NCBI GenBank assembly: GCA_013397865.1
Contig: VZTI01004402.1
Span: 360,427-424,426 of the forward strand
Direction of reading: 5' to 3'
Length of the DNA stretch: 64,000 bases
Source: Struthidea cinerea
Lineage: Eukaryota; Chordata; Aves; Passeriformes; Corcoracidae
The notes beneath the pieces are model-generated. The model saw only the letters and a list, made by a program, of their open reading frames with translations, was not told the origin of the DNA and ran no database searches. Every line of letters starts with the position of its first letter. The first letter of the stretch is position 1. Positions 25,731-37,020 of this stretch are shown here, one piece after another. Made by a program: the position numbers and the translations under genes.

Positions 25731-27967
25731 GTTTATGCATATTGTGCTAGAGGATAATACAAACCACATGCAGCAGAGGAGCCTCACAGATGTGTCTCCT
25801 TCCACTGCGAAAGGCAAGGCCTGGGCTGATGATTTAGCACAGCACTAATTGGACTAAAATAGGAGATTGCCTTTGTATTGATGCAATTGTCACCACTGAA
25901 GTCCTCGTTTACCAGTGGTTCTTGCAGGTAGCCCAGTGCTTCCCTGTTGAGGAGAGCTGCAGTGCCTTGCCTTTGGAAGCACAGCAATTCACAGCAAACG
26001 CCGCCGTTTTTCCAGCACACCCCACATCATCATTCCACGCCTCTGGACAGGGACTGGGCCATGGTTTAGTGGGAATGTGCATCTTGCTTAGCCTCCAGCT
26101 GCATTTAGCACGTTTTTGCTGGCATTTCCTAATCTCCAAGCAGTGCCATTCCTGGGTGTTGCACACACAGGAATCCCCATTTATCGATAAGAAAAGCTGT
26201 TCCCATGGCTGCGGGCGAGTGAGTGCCTGGCAGCTGTTCAGCATTCAGTCAATTCTCAAAGTTTAAAGGATTTGTGGGCTGTGATGGTTTGGGTTCAGGT
26301 AATTAACTCTGGTGAAGTGCCTGGGAGTGTCTTGCAGACACATTTCATGGAGAAAGATGAACTTAAGCAGTTAAGAGCTTTGATTTGATTAAGTGCCCTC
26401 GCGTTTCCATATTGTGCTCTTGGGGCTAAACTCTCAGTGGGTACGAAACCTAGGAGCTCTTTGACTGCGGGAAAATTCTGGTTGTTGCTTCCCATTGCAA
26501 TCTGGCCCTGTGCTTGTTTTAAAGTGCCAAAATCGCCCCTGTTGCCAGCGGCATCATGTGGCAGCAGGCACCAGTGACTGTGCATCGGCCTCTAAAGCTC
26601 GAGCTGTGTCATTTTAAAGCCCTGCTTGGAGCTTATTTGCCAGTGTGTTGTTGCCTGGTGCTCAGAAGTGACTGTTGATGGTGTGGGGTTGGAGGGGATG
26701 GAGGTGACTCTGGAGGTATCCAGTTCCTTCTTGGTGCATTGCAGGCAAATTGCACCATTCTGGGTTCATCCATTTTGGACTCGCTGGCTCTTCTCCCCGT
26801 TCCTCATCAGTGCTCAGAGGGAGGGTCAAAATTCATCGTCAAAACCTCCACAGCTGTAAGGGTAACATAATACTGAGGCTGAGTGCGTGGGGTGACAGGC
26901 GTAGGAGAGAAGATTGGCTGACACCCAGCCTTACCCAATGCTTGCCACGTTCCAGTAGAAATCTCCCCAGATGCTGGGCCTTCATTCATGGGTCTAAACT
27001 TGCCATTTCAGGCATTTTTTAGGGGAGTTTCAAGGTGGAATCAGACAGAACTTCAAAATGAAGCTCCTCAAACTGCTACCAGCATGAGGTCTCTTAGGGG
27101 ACACTCTGTGCTGCTCGTTGTTGGGTCCATGTCACAGGTCAGAGAAAGTGCAAATAGGCAAAATTAAGGGCTTGGTCTCATCAGAAAGTGGATGGATCCC
27201 TAGGTTTGGGAAGTGTTTAGTGAGTTTTGGGTTCAAGCAACAGAATGCAGGAATCCTGGAAAACATTTTGATTATGAATATCCTTTGATTTTTCAATCTA
27301 AAATGAGTTGGAGGTATAGCTTCTTTTGAAGAGTTAAAGATCTGAAGCTGAAACTGAAATGTGCCTGGCTAAGCCCAAGCAGATATTTCCTTTACTAATT
27401 TTTCTTCTCCCAGAAGTTAACAAGGAAACAGCAGAAAACAAACCCAAACAAAAAGTCTTTTGCACAGCTCTGTGCTCACCACTAATGGGATGCAAGTGTT
27501 ACCTTGTTCTTCACATTATGGAGACCAGAGGATGTGAGGGATTTGCTGGGTCCCCTGAAACCCCAGTGTCCCTGGGTGTCCTGGAGAACAAAATCACAGC
27601 TGCAGAGAAACGTGGAAAGGATTCCTCTTCCTGCTGCTCAGATCTGTAAGGATCACTGCAGAGCTTGTGGGGAGTTAGATAAAGGCCAGCAAGGGGTAAG
27701 GAGCAGCATTAGGCAGAGTGATGGTCCTTGAGGGATGTCCTGTACCCCTGAACCATTTCAGCCCAGTTCCCAAGTGCTCAGTGATGATCACTGGCCCTGT
27801 GCAGGGCAGGGGTTTTGGATGAGGGCTGTGGGGGCTGTTCAGAGCCCCAGGGAGGGAGGGAGTGGGGGAGAATGGACAAACCACAGTGGGGTGAACCTGA
27901 AGCTGAAATGCTGACATGGGAAATCAAACCTTTGCAAAAGTGCCCCTGGCAATAGTAATAATAACAA

Positions 27968-27970
<3 letters not shown>

Positions 27971-28002
<32 letters not shown>
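27971..28002 (+). repeat. (ATC)n microsatellite
   Basis: Ten perfect ATC units run from 27971 to 28000, plus AT. They are preceded by an imperfect AAT/AAC-rich stretch (27950-27968). Confidence 0.97.
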
Positions 28003-30649
28003 TGTGCATTTGCTGGAGAAAGAATGTGCAAACATAGTATTTTGATGTTCAGGGAGCCAAACTCTTCTGAATCCTGACCATCCTTTTCAGTGGCTTAAGG
28101 AGTTGTTTTCCTTATTGGTCTTTCAGCTGATTTTAAAGGAAGCCAGTGCTAAATGTTCTGGATGAGGAACAACTACAGCTTGACTGAGCATCCTGAATGT
28201 CACACGTTTGTGGGTTACAGGGACTTCGTGCAGAGAGGAGGTGTCCAACCCTAGAGCTGCCCTGCAGCTTTGCAGGCCCAAGTAATAAAACTCAAGGCAG
28301 GGGTAGAATTTGAGGTCAGAAATCCCAGCTGGAAACAAGATGCATATTTCCTATGCAATGGTTAACTCTGGATGCAGTTCGCTAAGGAAACCTTGGTTGT
28401 CTGGCTCTGGAGTGTCTTTATGAAACACAAACCCCAGCTCAGCACACGTTGTTTGGCTCGAGACTGTGAGAGATTCCCTGACCTGTGTTACACAGGTGCA
28501 GAACCAATATTGTGAGAGTCCCTGCAGACCTCACGGTGAGCCTGATTCAAATGTTTCCTTTTGTCCTGTCTGTTTCCTTATTTCATGTTACACTGCACCA
28601 TATTTTTTGACTGCATTTTCCCCCTGATTGCTTCTCCCAGCAGGGACAAGCAGTCTGGTTTGTAAGGGATGTGAAGCCATCTCAATGTGAGATGAAGTTT
28701 TGAGTGCAGTGGAGTTTCTGTGTGTCCTTCACTGGGGTCAGGTCCTGTGAAGTCTCTCTCCATGTCATAGATCAGGGATTGAGGGAGAGACGTGTCCAGT
28801 TCTACGATGGCGGTGTCAGGCATGAGATTTTGGCACAGCGAGGACTGGACCAGCTGCAGGAGGGGTGTTTTCCCCTGGGAAGGAACCCCAGGCCCTGTGG
28901 ACATTGTGCCCTCAGCTTCCTTGGCTGGAAAGTGTGTGGAATCCCTCTTTTAATCTGGGGATTTTTAATCTAGTTTAGGTTAGCCCTGTTTTGCTGTGAG
29001 AGGTTTGTAGATACACTTTGTTCATCCCACCTGTGTGTCTTTTATTTTCTGTCCTTTTATTTGCTTTGTCTGCTTTGCTGCCATGCCCTGCTACAGCTGT
29101 GAACCAGGGAAGGGTTCTTGGGTGCAATATCAAAATTATTGAGCAGCCCCAGTGCCACCAGCATCACTTGGAGCTCCAGGATCAGCAGCTCCAGTCAGCG
29201 AGGCTTCAGCAAACTCATGCTGGACAGGTAAAATCTTTGTTTTCAGGGTGACTTCAGTCGGGCTGTGTTAGTGAATTGTCCTTGGTGCTCGTAAAAATAA
29301 AGATGATGCATTTCTAGCCAAGCATGTTGCTTCAAAACCCAGCCATTCCCTGCTAAAGCTTCCTCTGCAGACAGAGATTGTTTGAACACGGATCTCACAG
29401 CTGATGGTTGGCTGTGAATAAATGATCCTGATCTAATTCCATGTGCTGACGGAGCAGGATGGATCTCTTGTGGAAGAGCACAAATCCCCAGGCTGAGAGC
29501 AGTTACAGATGAAATTAGTGGGTGGGAGTGTGCATGTGTGAAATTTAAAATAAAACAACATGAGTGATGTGAGCTGTTTAAGAATAGACCTGGGTGAATA
29601 ATGGAGGCTTTCTGGCTTCATTTGCCAAATCAAAAAATTGGAAAGAAAAATTATTTGGGAGAATCTGAAATGGAAAATTTTAAGGTTCTGACGATGTAAT
29701 AACTAAAATACGGGTTTGGGTCAACCAGAATTGTTTCCTTTGACCCAGATGAAACCATTTACTTTCACTTAAGACTATTTAATTTGTTCATCTATTTTTC
29801 ATTTGAGTGAGATTTGAAATAAATGCTATTCAAAACCTAAAGCTGAAACATTTCATTCAGAAGGTATGAAAAAACATTTAAGAAAGAAACCTCTAGAGAT
29901 AATATTGCAAAAATTTTAAAAATTGCACCCATTTTGTTTCTCACTTGAAACAATGTACCAAATTTTGTGTAGCTTCTTGAATAGTAGTTGTTACTCCAAC
30001 AACTTGGAACAACTTTCATTTTGTGGTGAACTTTCTTTTCACTCGGTTTTGCTGAGGTTTTTCTTACAGACATTTCAAAATCACCGAATATCATGATAAT
30101 GAAAAAACATTTATTGTTTGTTCATGAAAAAAAAAAAAGCTTTTTCCTCTTTAAGGAGGAAAAGAAGAAAGTTGACACGAAAATGAAGTATGAACACTTT
30201 ACAAGCGGAAAAGGATCAGATAGCAGTTCTCATAAGAAAGGAAATCTGAGCTGCTTTTTAAAGATAGCCAGTAAAGTTAAGGGTAAGGGTTGTTATAATA
30301 GAGATATGAGAGACGTTACAAATGGGGGAATTTTGGCAGTGATTGGGGTCTCTTAGCAGAGATGGTGAATTATCTGGAATGAAGGTAAAAAGGCAAAAAT
30401 ATTCTGGAGGTGTTCTGTTTCATATTGATAGGCAACCTAATAAGTCACAATTTCCAGGTGAAGATAAAACGTTCCAGCCTGCAAAATCCTGATGTGAAAA
30501 CTGTGGGAAAGAACAGACCCACACTGGTCAAAGAGACCATCTTTAAGTTTCTCTGAGCTCCCAGCTCCTGACGTGTGAGAGGTTTTAATTGTGCTGATGA
30601 CCAGGCTGAACGAGATGTTGTGGGGCTGTGCCAGTGCCGGTCTTGAACC

Positions 30650-30715
30650 AGGATCACAGAATGGTCTGAGTCAGAAGGGACCCCGAAGGATCATCGAGTC
30701 CAGCTCTTGAGTGAG
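30650..30715 (-). mobile_element. CR1 LINE fragment, reverse orientation
   Basis: The + strand reads 'ggatcacagaatggtctgag', then 'tcagaagggaccccgaagga' and 'tcatcgagtccagctcttga'. This is the reversed CR1 3' terminus (gttggaagggacc ... atcatcgagtccaact). The match fades after about 65 bp. Confidence 0.75.
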
Positions 30716-30985
30716 CAGAAGGGCATGTGGTGTGTAAATACAGGTGTAGGGTGAGGCTGTGGCCAGGTTGGAGCATGCAATGTTTGCAGGTCAGCCAGAA
30801 CACACATTTTGTGCAGCTGGACGTGTGAAATGTTGGGAAGAGGAGGCACTGAATGCACAGCTCTTCTCTGGGTTGGGTGACTTGGCCCTTCTGTCCCGGC
30901 ACCAGGGCCCTGACAGCCCCTGCCCAGCTGGGGCCCTTCCCTTGCCACTCTCTTTGCCAAAAGGGGAAGAGGAGGGGCAGCCACT

Positions 30986-31263
30986 CATCTCTGCTCTGTG
31001 GTGACCAGTGACAGGATTTGAGGGAATGGCCTGGAGCTGTGTCAGGGATATCAGGAAAGGTCCTTCCCCCAGAGGGTGCTGGGCACTGCCCCGGCTCCCC
31101 AGGGCATGGACATGGCCCCAAGGCTGCCAGAGCTCCAGGAGTGTTTGGACATTGCTGCCAGGGATGCCCAGGGTGGGGTTGTTGGGGTGTCTGTGCAGGA
31201 CCAGGGGTTGAAGTGGATGATCTTTGAGTCCCTTCCAGCTCGGGATATTCTGCGATTCTGTGG
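30986..31263 (+). mobile_element. CR1 LINE fragment, 3' end
   Basis: In order the segment shows 'gtgaccagtgacaggatttg', 'agggaatggcctggagctgt', 'ccagagggtgctgggcactg', 'gctccccagggcatggacat' and 'cccttccagctcgggatatt', and ends ctgcgattctgtgg. This is a CR1 3' end with a small internal deletion. With the reversed fragment at 30650 it forms a divergent pair, 3' ends outward. Confidence 0.88.
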
Positions 31264-31394
31264 TTTACAGTGCACACAGCAAGCAAACATCAGGGCAGTA
31301 AACAGAGCAGTGGAGTCTTAATGATCCTAAACTAAACAAAACTCAGAGAGCTTCCCCCTGCAGAAACAGCTCCTGCTCTGGCTTTCCTGGGCCT

Positions 31395-31560
31395 GGGGCT
31401 GTGGCCAGGGCCGGAGCCTTTCCCTCCCGCGGCTCTCCAGGCCTTTGCTTCCCGAGCCTCTGCTCCTCAGGCCGGAGGCTGCCGGGTGACGGCGGCGTTC
31501 ATCCCCTCCCTGCCTGCTGGCAGCCCTCGGCCTTTCACGTGCTCAGACCCCGGTGCAGAG
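31395..31560. promoter_or_regulatory. CpG-rich cluster with an E-box
   Basis: About a dozen CpGs fall in roughly 165 bp (for example cccgcgg, gccgggtgacggcggcg), whereas the surrounding intron is CpG-poor. A CACGTG E-box lies at the right end (ttcacgtgctc). It is followed at 31580-31830 by an AT-rich block without repeats that looks enhancer-like. No gene start could be tied to it. Confidence 0.3.
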
Positions 31561-33343
31561 CTGCACACACGGCCCCTTCTAAACAAGCACAATTAATAAA
31601 GCCTATCTAGCCAACATCTGACTCTCATTAGAGGAAATGTGTTGAAAAAACAGATCCCAGGTTGGCTGTGATTTATGGCGTGGGCCTGCTATCCTTCACA
31701 AGCACTGGCGAAAGCTTTTGCAAAGGGCCAGAACATAAACTACTTAAGGAAACTCAGTAACCATGTAAAAAGGCTGGAAGGGTCAAATCAGACAAATTAA
31801 AGAGAGGTGGAGATGCAAGCTCAGGCTGGCTGTCCCCCACTGAGGGCCACCTAGGTAGGCACAGGAGAGCTATGTTCATATTTCTGCTGTGGAATTTGAC
31901 TCGAAATTCCTTCTGTGCCAGTGTCAGAAAGTGTCACTGTTCTTTTCCTGGCTGAAGTGTGTGTATGTGTGTGGCAGTACGGGCATGGAGGGTCAGTGGT
32001 CTGGTGGTTTCTCTCAAGAGTGTCAAATAAAACATCTCTGGTGCATGAGATCCTGGGTGCTGACTGAGTTAATGGTGCTTCCTATTTCCCTTGGGAGTTT
32101 TGAGCTTCATCCTTTTCTCTTTGCAAAGAAACATGGTTGACTGGGTGAATTTAGCTGACTTCTTCCAGATTTGCTCAGAGACTACTCTGAACTTGTCCTG
32201 GAGGAAGGTGTCTGCTGAGAAAAGGCGGTCTCCTGCTTACTTTGACAGACAAAATGTTCTTCCAAGTGGGCCTTCTCGAGCTGTGTGTCACTGATTTGTC
32301 AGGGCAGTGCAGCCCGACCCGTGTCTGTGGTGGTGCAGGAGCTGCTCCGAGCAGTGCTGCTGCGTTGAGCTTCATGGAGCTGCTGTTGCCTTCCCGGTGC
32401 TCCAGCAGCTGCTGTTGGCAGCTCTGGTTTGCTCCCCAGCCCTGGGGATAACCCAGCTTGTCCTCTTCTTGCGTGGCCATGCAATGGAAGCGGTGGAGAG
32501 GGAAGAGCTGCCAGGCAAGTTGTGTCACAAAAATCAAGGATTTCATTTGTTTCTCTGCGTATATGCTACATTTGGTCCTTTTTCATCCTTTAACCTTGGA
32601 TCCTTTACAGGTCCTTTACATTAAGCAAACAGTGGATGAAAGGGAAGTGAACCTGGGAGGAGGGAAATGTGTTGTTTGGAGTCTGAGCAGGTTGAAGCAT
32701 GAGCTGCAGATGTGATTCTTGTGTCCCCCAGCCTGCCTGCCTGCTATGCCCCATTGCATTGCAAGGTTGAAGTTTCTTGTAATAGCAGAATATGGTCTTG
32801 AAAAAAACTGGCTGCAAAGGCTTTATTTGTTTAAACAAAGGCTTTGTAATTCCAGAATTCTCTCCCCTTTCATATGCTATAAACCACCTCCTCCACCTCC
32901 CCTCTGAAACACAAATTTTGGAGCAATCCATCAAGAAAGAGAGACAGAGCCTTGATCCCTTGACTTCAGTTGAGCTGTGCAATTTATATCTACTGAGCAT
33001 CTGGCTGTAGGGAAACCAAAAGCTCTTTTAATATTCTGCAGAGACTCTGGGTGTACAAATGAGCGTGGGCTGTCAGAGCTGAGAAATGGGGCAGAGGTGC
33101 CAAGAGGTTTCCTTTGCCGTTTTGCACAAAACTGACCTGCAGCCCCGTGGTGAAAGCTGGGCTGGTTCTTCTTTTACTGCCCTCAGTGCCACTGTGATAG
33201 TTGTGCTGAAATCATTAGAGCCCTGTTGGTATGAGGCTGTTATCACACCTTTCTTGTTATGATTTGAGTGAGGAGTTTGAAGACTTGTGGGGCTTTCAGG
33301 CTTGGGAAGCTGAAGTGCGCAACTATTTAATAATGAAATGATG

Positions 33344-33387
33344 CAAAGCAGGAGTGCCAGGTTAACAAAGCAGGAGTGCCAGGTTAA
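33344..33387 (+). repeat. 22-bp tandem duplication
   Basis: The 22-bp unit beginning caaagcaggagtgccaggtt occurs twice head to tail, at 33344-33365 and 33366-33387, followed by a three-base start of a third copy. The identity is perfect, so the duplication is recent. Confidence 0.95.
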
Positions 33388-36300
33388 CAAGGTACCTGAA
33401 GTCATCATTCCCTGCTTTAGGTCACACACAGGGGTGTATCCAGGCTGGAAGCTCAGGCACAGATCTGATGCCTGTTGGCAAAGCTGCAGCACTGGAGGCT
33501 CAGTTTTAATCAAAGATGGGTTGAACATAGCAACCTTTGTGTCAGGGTTGAGGGGGTCACAGCTGGTACAGGGTACCTGGTTTGTTATTTCCAGCACGTG
33601 AAATCTTCCATGTCTCCTCTGCATTAGAATTTTCCATCCCTCAAGTTGCATTCCAGTTGAGAGGAGGAATGGGAAGGGAGAGATGTGCTGGGACAGTAAC
33701 TGCAAGACATCGTGGAGACAGACTGGGTGTCACTGGATATGCTGGTACTGTCTCATGTTCATTATCTCAATTATTTATCCTCCCTGCTGGAATATTTCTA
33801 AAACAAATCCTACCATGTGTTTTGAGGTTGGGATTCATAGAGTGAAATCACAACTCCTTTCTCAGAGTTTAGCTGGAAAAATACAAACCTGCCAACTAGG
33901 AATAGAAGGGAAATAAACTGTGGTTCCGTGTAGCAACAAGTGATGGATTTCTGCAGATATGGAAAGCGTCTGCTCTGCAGTCCCAGGTCAGAGAGTGTGT
34001 GCATTTGCCCCAGTGTTATATTTGTTCCATGAGAAATAATGATGTGAGATTCTCAAGCTCTTTTTAATAACACAGATTGCTTTCACCCTGATCAGAAAAT
34101 TCAGATTCACAGTCCCAGACCTTGGAACCACCAGCCATCGAGATTAGACACTAAATACTTCAGTGCATCGTAGTTAGGGAAGATATTTATTAGCTTGATT
34201 TGTCACCACCATTCTCAGGCTTTCTGCAAGGACAGATGTGGACCCCAGACCTTGAACTGTTCCTGGTGTGCAGTGAGGGAGCTTTGAATGGAGTGTCTGA
34301 CGCTGCAGCCCTGAGCATTCATCTCTGCCTTTGAAAGCCTTGTCTGCCTCTTGGTCAGATAAATAAATGTCACACGGATTTGTTGGCAGGACTCTTGCCT
34401 TAGTAAGATTTTCTGCATTAGGATATCCACTTTCTGGATTATTTAAATGTCTTTTGGGCCCCGTCTAAGTACCTTGGGTGTGGATCTGGGTCTCCAGGCA
34501 TTTCACAACAGAAAGGATCAGAGATCAAATCCAGCTTGAACTTAAGTAGTTCTGTTTCTGACCCAGGCTGTGTTTTCTGCATGTTTCAACATCACTGACA
34601 TGAAGATCGTATTCGTACAAATCTCACATGCAGTGACACTGCCGGTTTCTCTCCTCTTCTGTCACTTTGTCCATTTAAGTGAAACTTTTTCTGTTGCAAA
34701 TGCACCTGAGAGGGCTCTTTGAGACACTCTTCAAGAGCAGAGAGATCTGCTGCTGTCCCTTTTTTTATGAGCTGAGCTCTCCAGAGGGACCTTAAATGGT
34801 CAGTCCATCTTAGAGATGCACAGAGATGGTTTTCAGTTCAAGTCAGTCTGTCTAAACCTGTGGGAGTTACTAATACGTGCAAGCCAGCAGAAGGGAGAAT
34901 AGGACTCTGTGTTTTATTTGCTCTGTAACACATCTGGTACGTCTTTTGGCTCCTGGGAGCGCTGGATTTATTCAGTCTTATCTTTCTGTGGGGATGAGCA
35001 AGATCAAAAGCCTGAAGCCAGTTACATACAGACACCAATTCCCTGTTTCACACACCACAAGCAGATCCACACCAAACAAGCCTCACCCATTTCCTTCCCC
35101 GTGGGACAGTGCACTTATGGCACTTGCATGTTCATGGGTCAATCAAGCCAAAAAATATTGCCCAAGATCTAAAATAAAAAGAGAATAAAAATAAACAAAT
35201 GTTATTTTCTGATGGGTAAAAGAAAGTCCATGTCAGTACTGACCTGTGAGGAAATCCCTCCATCTGAGTGTTCCTGAATTATCAGATGCTTTGTCTGCAG
35301 AATGTTGTGTATTACAAGGTGGAAGATCTATGTCTGGCTCCTCTGGGAAGCTGCACAGCTCCTCACAGAGGGCCAATGTGAGAATTCCTTTGGAAAGTGG
35401 ATGCAGTGAGTTGCTGTTAGCACTCAAACAATCTTTTTAGCCTGTAAATCACCAGGGTGGAACAGCCCAGCTTCCTGTTCTTCCAGGACATGCACTCGAA
35501 TCTTTATGTGGCTGAGAGCCACCAGGGCATGCCATGTGCTCCATCAAGCCAGCAAGTGTCTGGGGCTGGAGACTGGAGAGGTCCCTTGGGTTCCTTGTGC
35601 AGCAGGGGACAAAGCTTGTTAGGGGGGACAGCTGAGCCCAAGTGTTGGGGTGTTGTTTACTCAGGCCAAAATCCATGTTCACCCACTCCTCGCCACAGGG
35701 AGGCTCTGGGTTTCCTCAGCATCCCCTGCATCATTGTGGCCTCAGCCTCAGCTGCACCTGAATGGTCTGTTAGGGGCTCGAGAACTACAGGCCAACATTC
35801 CCAGCCCTGTGGAAACTCCAGAATTGAATACTTCTATGGCCAGTCAATGAAAACTGGCTCTGGCCCTTAAGGAGCACAAAACACACACAGGGATGTATTT
35901 CTCCCCTATGGGACACGAGATGTCATTCATCACCTGAATATGGATGGTTTATCCTCTGAAATGCTTCATGCTGCAAATCATTTTCCCTTTTTGAGAACTG
36001 CTGTGTTTCAGAAGTCACGAGAGGTGAGTGGTCCAGCCTGGAAAGCTTCTCTGAGAGCTGGGAGTGGGCAGTTCCACTCTGCTGCAAAGCACTGGGAAAG
36101 TGCCTTGTTGATTAAATCTCTGTTCAGGGCTTTGTGCTCCTTCACGCACTTTAAAATTGCTGCGATGAAACCAGAGGCAAAGCGGCAGGCCTTCTGTTTA
36201 GATAAGGAATGTCCTTTGGATGGAGCAGCCACTTTAACCTGCACTCAGAGCTCGTTCTGGCGATGTTTGTTCTCGCTGAGGCCTCCTGTCAGGACTCCTT

Positions 36301-36958
36301 TGGTGGCTGCTGACTCTCTGCTGCTCCTCTGCAGCACAGCGAGATGGAAACCACTTCATGCTGCAGCTCTGGGCTGCATCAGACCTCGGATCTGCCTTGG
36401 ATTTCCTGGCTGTCACTGAGATGGGTGCTTTGTCTCATTTGTCTGGGAGGGGTAACAGGGCCTGGGAGCCCAGGGATGGAGCAGGCCTCCACAGAGATGG
36501 GCATTTTGTGTATTCATTGCTTTCCTTGGTATTTTAGCAGGAAAACAGTAGAGGAGCAAGTATTAAATGGAGTGGTGGTTGTGCAGCCTGGTGTCCTGTG
36601 AGGTGGGAGCATGTGCCACAGCAGCTTGCACCAGTGGCAGGACAAGTGCCTCTGCCTATGACAGCAGGTCGTGCTGGTTAGCACCATGGAAAGTCTTAAA
36701 ACTGATTTTTATTTCATCTGCCTTCTACATACTGGGAGCTTAATTTCACACTCTGCCCCAATAAACATCCCCAAACAAGGCTCATGTAACGTGGCTGTGG
36801 CTGGTGACCTGTGCAGCGGATTTGGATATTTACTTTCCCCCATAACTGATCTCGACTCACTTTTCCGTGTGCCTTGGATCAAAGGGACCAGACTGAAGCC
36901 GTGGATGACCACGCACAGTACCTGCCAGTTTGACATCACTGTGTTCTGTTCTCTCTAG

Positions 36959-37020
36959 AATGTATGAACTGCACGAGGCTCGCTGATATGACCGAGAGGC
37001 TGAACACACTGGAGGCCAAG
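36959..37020 (+). CDS. COL26A1: COL26A1 exon: post-EMI CMNC motif and helix
   Basis: This 62-nt exon enters in phase 1 and leaves in phase 0. It is preceded by a pyrimidine-rich ttctgttctctctag acceptor and followed by a gtaagg donor. It encodes CMNCTRLADMTERL and then NTLEAK, essentially identical to the human protein as I recall it. The two cysteines close the EMI region. The Asn in NCT is a potential N-glycosylation site. The L-x-x-M, L-x-x-L spacing continues into the next exon (ILLLEAAE) as a short amphipathic helix, which I infer could nucleate trimer formation ahead of the collagen helix. The upstream partner exon should end in G to give Glu (GAA), or in C if the 42-nt candidate exon is used. 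Confidence 0.95.

Larger units (their letters stand above)
22168..36958. other. Non-coding tract, probably COL26A1 intron
   Basis: This tract lies between the candidate cassette exon and the first certain COL26A1 exon. It holds CR1 copies at 24204-24624, 30650-30715 and 30986-31263, a MIR relic at 25585-25730, an ATC microsatellite at 27971-28002, a CpG cluster at 31395-31560 and a 22-bp tandem duplication at 33344-33387. Several open frames of 100-210 codons occur (for example 33073-33705 on the - strand), but none has a recognisable domain. Nothing further could be named. Confidence 0.6.

Noticed and set aside
28497..28536. Acceptor-like ttacacag and donor-like ggtgagcc around a Val-Gln-Asn word, considered as an EMI exon
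   Set aside because: Only about 40 nt, wrong phase, and no cysteine pattern of the EMI domain.
29097..29227. Exon-like segment (acceptor gccctgctacag, 131 nt with one open frame, donor gtaaaa) encoding a Gln/His-rich peptide
   Set aside because: It would enter in phase 1 and leave in phase 0, which does not join in frame to the COL26A1 exon at 36959. The peptide matches nothing I know. At most it is part of a non-coding transcript.
30654..31286. 210-codon open frame on the - strand
   Set aside because: It lies across two CR1 fragments and is antisense to CR1 sequence. The frame is a by-product of GC-rich repeat sequence.
33073..33705. 210-codon - strand open frame
   Set aside because: No recognisable domain. 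It contains a recent 22-bp tandem duplication, which would have shifted a functional frame.
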